A stretch of DNA of 64,000 bases from Planctomyces sp. (GCA_016795105.1 JAEUIH010000041.1:1-64000), one strand, 5' to 3'. Numbered from the stretch's first letter, positions 18,500 through 27,648 are shown. Numbers and translations are program-made. Notes: generated from the letters alone by a model not told the origin.

Positions 18500-18533
18500 A
18501 TCGATAAAGCTTTGCAATCAAAGCGTTTACAAC

Positions 18534-18569
18534 AAAAAGCTCCACAGCCAAAAACTGTGGAGCTTTTTT
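18534..18569 (+). terminator. Rho-independent terminator after tRNA-Arg
   Basis: The stem AGCTCCACAG pairs with CTGTGGAGCT around the loop CCAAAAA, and the 3' arm runs into a T-tract (TTTTTT). The A-run before the stem would also pair with the T-tract, so the hairpin may act in both directions. Confidence 0.92.
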
Positions 18570-18630
18570 CGTTGATTTGCAGACAACAACACGCTTCAGC
18601 CGCCATCCGTTTCACTGAACGAATGCCGAA

Positions 18631-18930
18631 GACCCCTCTGGCCCTGTACCACCACGCAGAGACCCCTCTGGCCCTGTGCCAGAGGTGAATCGGATTGGCA
18701 ACTAGAACGAGAAAAACAACTCACTCTCTTCCCTCATCCGAGCGGATCGCGCAGCGATCCGCTCGGATGAGAGATGACGGTCAGGATCGTCGCATCGTGC
18801 GGCGGGTGGATTCCAACGGCAACGTGCCGTGCGTTTCTACCCGATACGGGTTACACAACACAGCCCAGGGGTCGCCGCAAACCGGCGCACCCACGCTGTG
18901 CTGTGTGACCTCGGTGGGGTCTTAGAGCCG
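18631..18930 (+). repeat. Palindromic repeat element, family B copy 1
   Basis: The element begins with two 30-bp subunits (18631 and 18661, starting GACCCCTCTGGCCCTGT). The second runs into the hairpin CCTCTGGC-5-GCCAGAGG. A perfect 18-bp inverted repeat with a three-base loop follows: CTCATCCGAGCGGATCGC at 18733-18750, GCA, and its complement at 18754-18771. Further on is a degenerate third dyad near 18873-18903 (GGGGTCGCCG / CGGCGCACCC). The same order of modules recurs at 22,328-23,100 and, inverted, at 24,482-24,600. From 18931 to the kinase gene at 19107 only a short motif (TGTCGGAGCGACCATG, near 18983) is shared with the island at 23,290; nothing else is seen there. Confidence 0.88.
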
Positions 18931-19106
18931 GGGTTCAATGAAGAGGTTCTTGTCATTGATGAACGGACCGATTATTCGGGCCCGGTGTCGGAGCGACCAT
19001 GCCCGGCCAGATTGCTCATCGATTTCTCAACGCCGCAATTGAAGATCAGTTGTTTGCAGACCAGACGGCAACTGCCACCGTACGAGATTCGACCGAAGTA
19101 CACAAT

Positions 19107-21857
19107 CTAAAACACGCCGAGCAAGAGCGCTTCCCCGGCGAGGTTTGTCGCGAGGACTTCACCACTTGGCATGAAACCCGCCTGTGTGATCAACCACTGA
19201 GAATCCCAGAGTCGGAGAATAACAGTGCCTTCCATATCCGTCAAAGATAATCTGTTGGTTCCAATGCCAACAATTTTCCGGCTGTCATGAATCGCGTTCG
19301 CATTCCGGAGTTCGGAATGCGTCCAGGAACTCTGAGGTATTTTCCACAAAAGACATTCGCCACTCGTATAGCCCGTGAAAGCGTACCAGTCTGTACCTGA
19401 AGGCCGAAAAGTTCGAACTGTCGACATCGATTTGAATGGCGAGTGCCTGCTGTGGCCGAGTCCTCCATAGTTGTCATGACGAGAGTCAAGAAACAGAAAT
19501 TGTGATGAGTCCGTTTCCCACAGAATTCCGTTCGCAGTGCCCCAAATCTTTTTCGGCGTTGGAAACCACGTGAGTCGTCTGCGAAGTTCGGACCTGCATT
19601 CCGCACGATCACCGTCTTTTTCAACGAACGTGAATGAGTAAAGACTGTAGGAACTCCGGTCCAACTGAGAAACATCGCGTACAACATATTCCGCTGAACT
19701 GAGCAACACCGGCGTTTTTGGAATACAATTCTCGTCGCATTTGAGAGACAGGGTTGCCTGTCCTGTCATGTAATTGACCTTAGAAAATGCAAACGTCTTA
19801 TCGTTCAGGAAACTCACTTCGCTGTCAGAGATTCCGATCACCTTCTGAGTGTACAAGACAGGTGGGGCCTGTCGCCTGTTTACCGCGAAGTCCTGACTGA
19901 CTCGAATAATATCTCCATCCGATGTCATCAGAAGGATCCCCTTCCAGATCTTCCCAAGAATTCGTGGAGGCTCTTCGGCAGTACCATTCAATGACATTCG
20001 GTACAGTTCATAGCCATTCGGAAAGCTGAGAACTACGAGTTCATTCTCTGTAATTGCTGCAAATCGACCTCCATCGTTGCCGAAAAACATTACTTCCAGA
20101 AATCCAGCATCCCCAGTTGCTCGCTTTGAAAAAAGAAGTTCTCCTAAATGGGTCGAACAATGCAATTGACCGTCCTGAGACACTGTCACGATGGACTTTC
20201 CGTCGTGCATATCAGCTGAGGTCACGACATCATCGTGACTCTTTAAGGTGACAGGTGCTTCGAGTGACAGCCGATATCTCAGATGCCGATACTCCCACTC
20301 GTGAAGAAGGTGCGGAGGTGCGGTTTCCAAACTGGATCGCGCTTCAGTGTATTTGCCTGAGTTCAGCTGCCACTGAATTCTCTCTGGCAGAAGCGCCTGT
20401 TCCTTCCGATCTACAAGGGCCTCCAGAGCTACGATCTTCGAATTCATCGAATTGCGCTGGTCATCTCCGACCTTCAAGGATTGATTGAGACCCAGTACCT
20501 TCGTTCGTTCCTGTTCAAGCTCCTTTGACAGTTCGACATTCCGTTGTTCCAGTTCTACCGATCGTCCTGAAGTGAATGCCAACCGCATTTCTGACTCATC
20601 CCTCTCCGCCTGTCGCTGCTGTTCACTCTGGAAGATCGCATTCCGTAGATCTGAATTCTGAAATACCTGAGTTGCTGCGAAGAGGAAAACCAGGAGAAGC
20701 AGGAAACCCATCGATGCCATCGACGTCAACAATTTATGATGCTTGGCAGTATCGAAACAGGTCCGCACCAGGCTTGGAGGTCGAGCTGAGACTGGTCTTC
20801 CCGACAAAAATGCCTCAAGGTCCCTCTGAAGGCCCACGATACTGGAATAGCGGCCAGAGAGATCGGGACTCATTGCGGTTTCACAAACTGCAATCAGATC
20901 TCCGGGAATATTTTCGTTTACGTTCCTGAGAGATGCCGGACGAACGCCCGATCCAACAAGCGAAACTACCTTGATCGTTGAACCGGAATGTGGAGGACAC
21001 CCAGCGAGACATTGGTAAAGGACTGCTCCCAGACTGTACTGATCACTTAGTGGACCAACTTTTGACAAGTCTCCCCGAGCCTGCTCAGGTGACATAAACG
21101 CAGGAGTGCCAAGAATTCCTTCCTGAGTTTTGAGAGGAGCATCAACGTCTTCGTCCAGCACCTTTGCCAAACCAAAGTCTGCGAGCTTTGGACGTCGATT
21201 TGCCGCGTCAATGATAATGTTGTCTGGTTTAATGTCCCGATGAACAACGCCTTCTGAATGTGCATATGCAAGTGCCTCGGCAAGATCGCGTATCCACCTG
21301 ACTCGCTCCGAAAGCGAAGGGTCCTCCAGAACCAGAATTTGCTTCAATGTTTGCCCGCTGACGTACTCTGAAGCAATATAGAGCTGCCCCTCAGGCGTTT
21401 CACCGTTCTCATACACCGCCACGATGTTCGGATGATGCAGACGAGCAGCACTCCGAGCCTCTGTAGTAAAACGACGGAGACGTCTCCTGTTGTCCCGAGC
21501 AAAGGAAGGAACCTTCAAAGCCACCGTTCTCTCAAGCTGAGGATCAAATGCTTCATAGACCGTACCGAAGCCACCGGAGCCTAGTTTCCTTCGAACTCGA
21601 AAACGACCGATGCTCACAGCTTCCGGAAGAACACGATCGTCAGCATCCGCGGCTTCCTGGTGAATGGCAGGTATTGGATGATGATCCTGGTCTCGCACAC
21701 CCAGCTCTCGTCCGACGTCGTCTGTGCTCTGGACCTCAATTGCTGCAAACGTGTCCTTCAAACACAATGGACAGCGGACGTCGGCTTCGAGCGTCTGCAC
21801 CGATACACGGAATTTCCGATGGCACTGTTGGCACCGAATCGCACGCTTTCTTGACAT
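19107..21857 (-). CDS. Ser/Thr protein kinase with zinc ribbon and C-terminal beta-propeller-like region
   Basis: A 916-residue membrane kinase. The N-terminus carries a small zinc ribbon with CxxC pairs (RCQQCHRKF and RCPLCLKD, Cys 9, 12, 29 and 32). The kinase domain starts near residue 82: glycine loop KLGSGGFGTVYEA, ATP lysine in VALKVPS, catalytic loop HRDIKPDNIII, DFGLA, and GTPAFMSPEQ. A transmembrane helix (LTSMASMGFLLLLVFLFAA) follows near residue 385, then a coiled coil rich in Glu, Gln and Arg, and a C-terminal region of about 380 residues with WD40-like strands (VTSADMHDGKSIVTVSQDGQ). The propeller would sit outside the cytosol and may sense ligand. No sigma factor gene adjoins it, unlike the other three kinases here. 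Confidence 0.9.
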   Translation of the reverse strand: MSRKRAIRCQQCHRKFRVSVQTLEADVRCPLCLKDTFAAIEVQSTDDVGRELGVRDQDHHPIPAIHQEAADADDRVLPEAVSIGRFRVRRKLGSGGFGTVYEAFDPQLERTVALKVPSFARDNRRRLRRFTTEARSAARLHHPNIVAVYENGETPEGQLYIASEYVSGQTLKQILVLEDPSLSERVRWIRDLAEALAYAHSEGVVHRDIKPDNIIIDAANRRPKLADFGLAKVLDEDVDAPLKTQEGILGTPAFMSPEQARGDLSKVGPLSDQYSLGAVLYQCLAGCPPHSGSTIKVVSLVGSGVRPASLRNVNENIPGDLIAVCETAMSPDLSGRYSSIVGLQRDLEAFLSGRPVSARPPSLVRTCFDTAKHHKLLTSMASMGFLLLLVFLFAATQVFQNSDLRNAIFQSEQQRQAERDESEMRLAFTSGRSVELEQRNVELSKELEQERTKVLGLNQSLKVGDDQRNSMNSKIVALEALVDRKEQALLPERIQWQLNSGKYTEARSSLETAPPHLLHEWEYRHLRYRLSLEAPVTLKSHDDVVTSADMHDGKSIVTVSQDGQLHCSTHLGELLFSKRATGDAGFLEVMFFGNDGGRFAAITENELVVLSFPNGYELYRMSLNGTAEEPPRILGKIWKGILLMTSDGDIIRVSQDFAVNRRQAPPVLYTQKVIGISDSEVSFLNDKTFAFSKVNYMTGQATLSLKCDENCIPKTPVLLSSAEYVVRDVSQLDRSSYSLYSFTFVEKDGDRAECRSELRRRLTWFPTPKKIWGTANGILWETDSSQFLFLDSRHDNYGGLGHSRHSPFKSMSTVRTFRPSGTDWYAFTGYTSGECLLWKIPQSSWTHSELRNANAIHDSRKIVGIGTNRLSLTDMEGTVILRLWDSQWLITQAGFMPSGEVLATNLAGEALLLGVF

Positions 21858-21898
21858 TCATCTCTGACCAGCAATGATTTAGTAAGGTATGTCCAGCC

Positions 21899-22087
21899 AT
21901 GTCACTGACCGTTTTACCAGCCACGCTGGTACTCGAAGTTCAGTTGATTGACTTTGCTGCTACAAGGCAAACATTGAGTTGTCCACACTGTGAAACTGCG
22001 TTTAATGCAGTCCATTCGACTCAGAATGGTAATCAAGTGGATAGATGTCAATTGAACCTGATTCAGCTCACCTCAGCAGGCGGCTGA
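21899..22087 (+). CDS. Possible small CxxC protein or gene remnant
   Basis: A 62-residue frame divergent from the kinase gene at 19107-21857. It contains a single CPHC pair (TLSCPHCETAF) and a later lone cysteine, reminiscent of the zinc ribbons at the front of planctomycete kinases. No ribosome site is convincing, the C-terminus runs into the repeat island, and there is no recognisable family. It may be the broken start of a lost kinase gene or a chance frame. Confidence 0.22.
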   Translation: MSLTVLPATLVLEVQLIDFAATRQTLSCPHCETAFNAVHSTQNGNQVDRCQLNLIQLTSAGG

Positions 22088-22327
22088 GGTCCCCAGCGAC
22101 CGACAATCTGATGAACAAGAAACGCCTGCCGAGAATCCTCGCAAGCTTTCTTTCCTGGGCAGTGTTTTCCCGCAACAGATCCGCCAGCCTCTCGGCGATG
22201 GGTGTCTGCCTGGCCATTGGGAGAACGCCAGTGGAGCTTGTTTCGCCGCCACCATCCGGCCATCTCCGGCGCCGCCCTCTCCGGCACACTGCATTCGTGA
22301 TGTGTGTGTTGCTCAGTGGAATTCAGT

Positions 22328-22696
22328 GACTGGCGGACCAATCTCTCAACAACGCTCCGGCACAGAATCGCGGTCTCACGCAAAGGCGCAAAGAGTTCAA
22401 CACATCGATCAAGAAGACCCCTCTGGCCCTGTACCACCACGCAGAGACCCCTCTGGCCCTGTGCCAGAGGTGAATCGGTTTGGCAACTAGAACGAGAAAA
22501 ACAACTCACTCTCTTCCCTCATCCGAGCGGATCGCGCAGCGATCCGCTCGGATGAGGAGATGACGGTCAGGATCGTCGCATCGTGCGGCGGGAGGATTTC
22601 AACGGCAACGTGCCGTCCGTTTCTACCCGGTACGGGTTCAACAATACAGCATGGGGTCGCCGCGAAGCGGCGCACCCCAGGTTACAGTGCGAAAGC
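22328..22696 (+). repeat. Family B repeat element, copy 2 (about 370 bp)
   Basis: A nearly complete element starting ACTGGCGGACCAATCTCTCA. It has two 30-bp subunits at 22416 and 22446, the hairpin CCTCTGGC-5-GCCAGAGG, and a perfect inverted repeat at 22518-22556 (arms CTCATCCGAGCGGATCGC, loop GCA). A second dyad lies near 22655-22680 (TGGGGTCGCCGC and its complement). The third copy follows directly, so the two form a tandem duplication. The stretch 22,088-22,327 before it holds no gene I can support. Confidence 0.9.
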
Positions 22697-23110
22697 CCAT
22701 GACTGGCGGACCAATCTCTCAACAACGCTCAGGCACAGAATCACGGTCTCACGCAAAGGCGCCAAGCCGCAAAGAGTTCAACACATCGATCACCAAGACC
22801 CCTCTAGCCCTGTACCACCATACAGAGACCCCTCTAACGCTGTGCCACCACGCAGAGACCCCTCTGGCCCTGTGCCAGAGGTGAATCGGTTTGGCAACTA
22901 GAACGAGAAAAACAACTCTCTCTTCCCTCATCCGAACGGATCGCGCAGCGATCCGTTCGGATGAGGAGATGACGGTCTGGATCGTCGCATCGTGCGGCGG
23001 GTAGATTCCAACGGCAACGTGCCATCCGTTTCTACCCGGTACGGGTTACACAACACAGCCTGGGGTCGCCGAGAAGCGGCGCACCCCAGGCTGTAGGAAC
23101 GCAGAAACCG
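22697..23110 (+). repeat. Family B repeat element, copy 3, with three 30-bp subunits
   Basis: Opens with the same ACTGGCGGACCAATCTCTCA as copy 2 but has three 30-bp subunits (22797, 22827 and 22857) instead of two. Its main inverted repeat, 22927-22965, reads CTCATCCGAACGGATCGC with complement GCGATCCGTTCGGATGAG. Both arms therefore changed together relative to copies 1 and 2. The GCCTGGGGTCGCCG / CGGCGCACCCCAGGC dyad near 23060-23093 is intact. Confidence 0.9.
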
Positions 23111-23390
23111 AACCCCGACGGGGTTCCACAATCGGCCAGGGGCGACGTTGCCCGTGATGTGGAACCCCGTCAATGTTCAATCGCGATTGGGCTTGATTCC
23201 TGGGGTGCGCCGTTCAGACGGCGACCCCAGGCTTTGTTGTGCGACCCCGTTGGGGTCAATCGCAGGCGAGCGACTCAATTCGAGTCCCAGTGTCGGAGCG
23301 ACCATGAAGCATATATAGTCAAACGCTCAAAACTCCCTGCCGGCTTGCCCATTCGAATCGACGTTGTTGCACCGGCGGGGTAGAGTCAGT
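23111..23390. repeat. Further palindromic repeats, partly inverted
   Basis: Contains another copy of the CCTGGGGTGCGCCGT / ACGGCGACCCCAGG dyad near 23200-23233, now in the opposite orientation, followed by TTGTTGTGCGACCCCGTTG and by the motif TGTCGGAGCGACCATG near 23291, which is also present near 18983. No gene is seen between here and the ATG at 23447. Confidence 0.75.
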
Positions 23391-23446
23391 TAACGACATC
23401 AGGGACAGGTGATCTTTTCATCCAGCATGATCGATAAGGAATCAAG

Positions 23447-24418
23447 ATGTTTGGACCATTTCGCGATGAACTAGAATTCTTCAGATTGCTCGAAGACAAA
23501 TATCATTCCGGAGCAGACGTTAGTGACGACTACCACATTACTGAAGTTGATTTGCGGGAACTCCTTTCCCCGCAAGACTTCGATCTTTTGGTCAGGCTTC
23601 CACAGCTCAGGCACGTGAACATTTTTTGCAATGACTACACGGAAAAGCATCTGCTCAGGCTGCCGAAGTTGTTGACCAGCCTCTCGTCCAGCTCGAATTC
23701 CATCAGCCTGCAGGCGATCGGAAAGTTCTGCGCGGAGCGACCCCTGACGGAATTGAGCATTAGTGGCTTCACCGGCGACTCCATGAACCCAGAAAACTGG
23801 AGCTTTCTGACTGAAATGCTTGTGCTGTCTGAGATGGATGTTGAGTGTCAATCACTTCCGGCGGCGTACTTTAGCAGCGCATCGAAAGCCCCTACACTGA
23901 GGAAGCTGACTCTTGCTCACGTTGAGCATTTCGATAGACAAGCTTTCGATGCGGTCAGCGGTGAATCACCGTTGCAGGAACTTGCCTTCTTTGACTGTCC
24001 CGGAGTTATGAAAAATGATCTGTCGGCGCTCTCTCGATTGAAGCAATTAAACGTTCTACTCTTCGTTCGTTGCGGCAATGTGGCTCGATGTCTGCAAAGT
24101 CTTAGGTACACCGATTTGACATACCTACTGATTGAAGATGACGAGTTCGTGTCTGCGGAACTGGAACTGCAAAACTTCCCTTCGCTCCGAACTCTGCAGT
24201 TGAATCGCTGCAAAGTTACGGACGCAGACCTGGAACGGTTTTCCAACCATGGTCCGCTCAGACATCTGACGGTGCACAACACTTCTGTTTCTATTTCTGC
24301 CATTGTTGCTGTGGTTGAAAAGAATAAGAAACTGATTATCTGTGGACCGGAGGACATTCTTTCCGCATGGGAGGGGCGACACCACAAAGACTGGGATCCG
24401 AAATATCTGAAGGAGTAG
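23447..24418 (+). CDS. Leucine-rich-repeat-like protein
   Basis: A 323-residue protein whose ATG is preceded by AAGGA at good spacing. The middle and C-terminal parts show irregular leucine-rich repeats of roughly 23-26 residues, for example LPQLRHVNIFCNDY, RPLTELSISGF, FPSLRTLQLNRCKVTDADL and GPLRHLTVHNTSV. The VTDADL pattern is typical of the cysteine-containing or planctomycete LRR class. There is no signal peptide or membrane segment, so it should be cytosolic and bind another protein. It stands alone between two repeat clusters, and its N-terminal 50 residues (acidic, with aromatic residues) are not recognised. Confidence 0.75.
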   Translation: MFGPFRDELEFFRLLEDKYHSGADVSDDYHITEVDLRELLSPQDFDLLVRLPQLRHVNIFCNDYTEKHLLRLPKLLTSLSSSSNSISLQAIGKFCAERPLTELSISGFTGDSMNPENWSFLTEMLVLSEMDVECQSLPAAYFSSASKAPTLRKLTLAHVEHFDRQAFDAVSGESPLQELAFFDCPGVMKNDLSALSRLKQLNVLLFVRCGNVARCLQSLRYTDLTYLLIEDDEFVSAELELQNFPSLRTLQLNRCKVTDADLERFSNHGPLRHLTVHNTSVSISAIVAVVEKNKKLIICGPEDILSAWEGRHHKDWDPKYLKE

Positions 24419-24481
24419 CGGCCGTTTCACATTCGCGTCCACACGAACAATACGGTCAACACCATCCCCACCGCGTTCTAC

Positions 24482-24600
24482 CCCCACATCCGGTCGGATC
24501 GCTGCGCGATCCGACCGGATGTGGGGATGAAAGTGTTTTTGTTTTTCTCGTTTAGTTGCCAAACCGATTCACCTCTGGCACAGGGCCAGAGGGGTCTTCA
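24482..24600 (-). repeat. Family B repeat element, copy 4, inverted orientation
   Basis: Read on the minus strand it has one 30-bp-type subunit with the hairpin CCTCTGGC-5-GCCAGAGG (24571-24597), the conserved spacer (GGTGAATCGGTTTGGCAACT), and the main inverted repeat at 24482-24526. Here the stem reads CACATCCGGTCGGATCGC with a fully matching complement, three bases longer than in the other copies. Sequence at 24,601-24,911 shows repeated GGGCCAGGGG-type fragments and the promoter region of the next gene, nothing more. Confidence 0.85.
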
Positions 24601-24911
24601 GGGCCAGGGGAGGGCTGCAGGGCCAAGGGGCTGTTGGTGCAACCGATGAGAGCGCGAAATCAGATTGCAGAAATTGATCCAGTACTGGTGATGTTCTCTA
24701 GCAGATTCACAGAGTCCAGCAGATGAATTCATCCCGGTCAGTGAGTTCAGGCGTGTCGTTCGCAACAGCACTGTGTGTTCAGGCCCTGCGGGCCGAGACA
24801 TCGTCAACAGATCTGACGATCTGACATTGTCCGTGCATTCCTCCGTCAGATAGAATCCCGGGGCGGTGATTGGTAGCGAAAGATCCGGATTCAGTGAATG
24901 GAGAATTGAAC

Positions 24912-25676
24912 ATGAGACGTCTTTTCGCATTAAGCCTGTGCTTCGCATCCATGTTTCCGGCGAGTGGAGATGAATTCGATGCCGGCCGCGATTCACGACC
25001 CGAGCAGGCCGCTGACACGAACGATACTCAGGTTCTGTTTGGCAATACCGAAGGGGAAAGTGGGGCAAAGGAGGAAGATGCCAGCAAGTGGTGTCCCCGT
25101 TTGCAGATCGTTTTGAACTCGAACGAAAACCTGTCTAAGATCAGTACCGCCAAAGAACGTGTCCGAGAACCGAACCCATTCGAATCCGAGCCGCAGCCGG
25201 GTGGATCAGTGGTTTATCGGGACGGCGATTTACATGTTTTCGCAGTAAGTCCGGCCGATATCACGACTCTCTACTGTGATAGCATTACGCTCAACGTAAC
25301 AGACGAAGGCGATGCCACGAATTACAGCATTGAGTGCAAATCGCGTGTTCGTATCAGACTCAACGGTATGGACATCGACGCCGAATCAGCCTCGCTGAAG
25401 GATGGAAAATGTGAGCTGGTGAATGCAAAGTTTACTCACGGCAAGACGACGGCAACGGCATCGCAACTGACACTCTCGTTGCCGATTCACGGCCTTTCAA
25501 CCAAATCGTTCGGACGCCCGGTGCCGGAGATTCCTCCTGCCGCAAATCTTAACGGTTCTCCAACTCCTTTCGATGGACCGTTTCGCCCCGTACCTGACCC
25601 GATTGGCGGCGGCCGGGGCAGTGACCTGAATCCCGATTTTGCTCCGAACGTCTCGGACTCTCCACGAACGTATTAG
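24912..25676 (+). CDS. Exported protein of unknown function, weakly LptA-like
   Basis: A 254-residue protein. The frame opens at 24870, but the ATG at 24912 gives a signal peptide (RRLFALSLCFASMFPASG). The central part, from about residue 100, has alternating beta strands: ITLNVTDEGDATNYSIECKS, VRIRLNGMDIDAESASL and KTTATASQLTLSLPI. This pattern of short strands with polar/hydrophobic alternation is reminiscent of the OstA/LptA beta-jellyroll, but the match is weak and made by eye. The C-terminus is proline- and glycine-rich. It probably acts in the periplasm. The metallophosphoesterase gene starts 57 bases downstream on the same strand. Confidence 0.7.
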   Translation: MRRLFALSLCFASMFPASGDEFDAGRDSRPEQAADTNDTQVLFGNTEGESGAKEEDASKWCPRLQIVLNSNENLSKISTAKERVREPNPFESEPQPGGSVVYRDGDLHVFAVSPADITTLYCDSITLNVTDEGDATNYSIECKSRVRIRLNGMDIDAESASLKDGKCELVNAKFTHGKTTATASQLTLSLPIHGLSTKSFGRPVPEIPPAANLNGSPTPFDGPFRPVPDPIGGGRGSDLNPDFAPNVSDSPRTY

Positions 25677-25733
25677 TCGGTGATGAAGAAACGTAGCCGG
25701 TTGCAATTGACGTTGCCGCTCAGACATTGAAGT

Positions 25734-26663
25734 ATGAACGATGACTCAAGCAGAGAACCCAACGTGAAGACTCAGGACAGCCATTCATACCATCCAGGGC
25801 GACGCGCCTTTCTTCAGCGTGGCACGCTGCTTCTGGCGGCGGCTGCGACCATAGACGCTTCGTCGCTGTTTGCCGATGAGAGCGAAGACCGTCTCTGCGT
25901 CGGGCTCATTACCGATCTCCACCATGCCGACAAATCACCAGCGGGTACTCGACACTATCGAGAAACGCTGGGCAAGCTGGCTGAGGCGGCGACGCAGTTT
26001 GAGAAGGACAAAGTGAACTTCGTTGTGGAACTGGGCGACCTGATTGATGCTGCCGACACGGTGGAGACCGAACAGCGATACCTCAGGACCATCTACCGGG
26101 AATATTCTGCCATCTCCAAAGACCGCCATTGCGTACTCGGCAATCACTGCGTCGACACACTCACAAAGGCAGAGTTCCTCGAGGGTGTTGAGCAAACGCA
26201 GTCGTACTATTCATTCGACCGCGGCGATTTCCATTTCGTAATTCTGGACGCCTGCTTCCGCAGCGATGGTAAGCCATATGGCCGGAAGAACTCATTGTGG
26301 ACCGATGCGAACATCCCGGCAGCTGAAGTGGAGTGGCTGAAAGACGATTTGAAATCAACCAGCAGGAAGACGATTGTATTCGCACACCAGCGATTAGACG
26401 TCAGCAACGACCATGGCATCAGGAATTGCCCCGAACTGCGAACGATCTTTGAAGACTCCGGCAAGGTCCTGGCCGTCTTTCAGGGCCATAGCCATCAGAA
26501 TGACCTGAAAGATATCGGAGGCATTCACTACTGCACACTGGTTGCAATGGTCGAAGGTTCTGGCGCCGAAAATAATGGATACTCGGTAATGGAGATCTCC
26601 AAAGACGGTTCAATTCGGCTCACCGGATTCCGAATGCAGAACAAATACCATTGGACCGCTTAA
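25734..26663 (+). CDS. Tat-exported calcineurin-like metallophosphoesterase
   Basis: A 309-residue phosphoesterase. The N-terminal HPGRRAFLQRGTLLLAAAAT is a twin-arginine signal. The calcineurin-like motifs are in order: GLITDLHHAD (Asp and His metal ligands), ELGDLID (bridging Asp), LGNHCVD (Asn-His), VFAHQRLD, and FQGHSHQND (final His pair). It should hydrolyse phosphomonoesters or diesters outside the cytosol; the substrate is unknown. The stop codon TAA overlaps the start of the short repeat TTAAAGGGGTCAGGACTCG, so the repeat meets the gene exactly at its end. Confidence 0.9.
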   Translation: MNDDSSREPNVKTQDSHSYHPGRRAFLQRGTLLLAAAATIDASSLFADESEDRLCVGLITDLHHADKSPAGTRHYRETLGKLAEAATQFEKDKVNFVVELGDLIDAADTVETEQRYLRTIYREYSAISKDRHCVLGNHCVDTLTKAEFLEGVEQTQSYYSFDRGDFHFVILDACFRSDGKPYGRKNSLWTDANIPAAEVEWLKDDLKSTSRKTIVFAHQRLDVSNDHGIRNCPELRTIFEDSGKVLAVFQGHSHQNDLKDIGGIHYCTLVAMVEGSGAENNGYSVMEISKDGSIRLTGFRMQNKYHWTA

Positions 26664-26712
26664 AGGGGTCAGGACTCGTTTTTGCCGCAAGCTGCGCAAG
26701 TTAGGAAAGCAC
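26660..26712 (+). repeat. Short repeat TTAAAGGGGTCAGGACTCG, copy 1
   Basis: About 50 bases beginning TTAAAGGGGTCAGGACTCG and continuing GCCGCAAGCTGCGCAAG. The initial TAA is the stop codon of the metallophosphoesterase gene. A close copy is at 32,788-32,835 and a shorter one, inverted, at 44,931-44,953. It resembles ends of IS200/REP-associated elements remembered from planctomycetes, but no transposase gene is present here. Confidence 0.85.
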
Positions 26713-26841
26713 ATAATCTTTCTTCCGTCGATCGCTGCGCAACTCAAATGTTGATTGGAATTCGCCGCAGTTTCGGAATTTCCAGGTGAGTGGTGATTAC
26801 GAACAATTTCGTCGAACTGAAATCGTCTCGAAAGAGATGTG

Positions 26842-27648
26842 CTAAACTCGAAGACTTTTCTTTCGCAGACGGCTGGCCGGCAGGCACAACAGCCCGACAC
26901 CAAACATTACCAGCGTGGACGGCTCAGGAACGGCGGCTACTGAAGTACCCACGATCTGAATGCCGGCGATCGGGAAGCGCTGGCTTGCTCCGGCTTCGAA
27001 ATCAAGTGTCAGAGAACTGCCGTACTGACCGCGAAACACGAGATACGAGCCTTGAGCTGTAAGGTTATCGAACGCATCCGTGTCGTTTGCCTCGGTATAG
27101 CCGAGGTTGGGCCTAGTGCTTGCGTGACGCAGTGATTTCCGTGCTCCAGTCAGAAAGCCGTTTAGCCAGACGTCACCACCACGGGTCGTAGATGAGCCGC
27201 CGACACTATAGACATACACATCGTAGGTGGCATATGTAATACCGGTCAGCGAAATGTTCAAATCCGACGAGGAAGCTTTAGGACCAATATCAAATCCACC
27301 TGAGAACATTTTCGTGGTACCAGTTCCGTACCCGGGAAACTGTTCGGGAAAGCTTGGCCCAGTGACAGAAAACGTGGTGCCATTGACAATGGCGCCGGTT
27401 TCATCGCGAATTGTTCCGGCCGAGAGCGTCGTACCACCGGTACTGGATGCCAGAACATCGTTCCAGTTGTCGTGGTATACCCCTGCCGCACCAGCTTGTT
27501 CCGTCGATGCCATGGCGGTCCCGGGAAGGGATACCTTGTTGGATCGAAGATTGAAGCTCATGACAGCGGCAGCCTCGGCTGTCGCTGTCAGCAACAAAGT
27601 CACGATTAAAGCACTAAGGACTCCACACTTTGAATGATAAGTAAACAT
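26842..27648 (-). CDS. PEP-CTERM sorting-domain protein
   Basis: A 268-residue secreted protein (ATG at 27648, with a GTG one codon earlier). It has a signal peptide (VLSALIVTLLLTATAEAAA) and at its C-terminus a PEP-CTERM tag: AAVPEPSTLVMFGVGLLCLP followed by the basic RLRKK. This tag directs processing by exosortase at the cell envelope. The body is rich in Gly, Ser and Thr with beta character (GITYATYDVYVYSVGGSSTT), as in other PEP-CTERM proteins. No exosortase gene is in the window. The stretch 27,652-27,993 upstream shows no further gene. Confidence 0.9.
   Translation of the reverse strand: MFTYHSKCGVLSALIVTLLLTATAEAAAVMSFNLRSNKVSLPGTAMASTEQAGAAGVYHDNWNDVLASSTGGTTLSAGTIRDETGAIVNGTTFSVTGPSFPEQFPGYGTGTTKMFSGGFDIGPKASSSDLNISLTGITYATYDVYVYSVGGSSTTRGGDVWLNGFLTGARKSLRHASTRPNLGYTEANDTDAFDNLTAQGSYLVFRGQYGSSLTLDFEAGASQRFPIAGIQIVGTSVAAVPEPSTLVMFGVGLLCLPASRLRKKSLRV

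Noticed and set aside
18695-18925. Plus-strand frame reading through the palindrome (SERIAQRSARMRDD)
   Set aside because: No ATG is present in the matching positions of the other copies, and stem changes follow base pairing rather than codons.
22063-22509. Minus-strand frames in the repeat island, including one with RQTPIAERLADLLREN
   Set aside because: The 73-residue frame has protein-like stretches and could be a gene remnant, but it has no good start and overlaps other frames; evidence is too weak to annotate.
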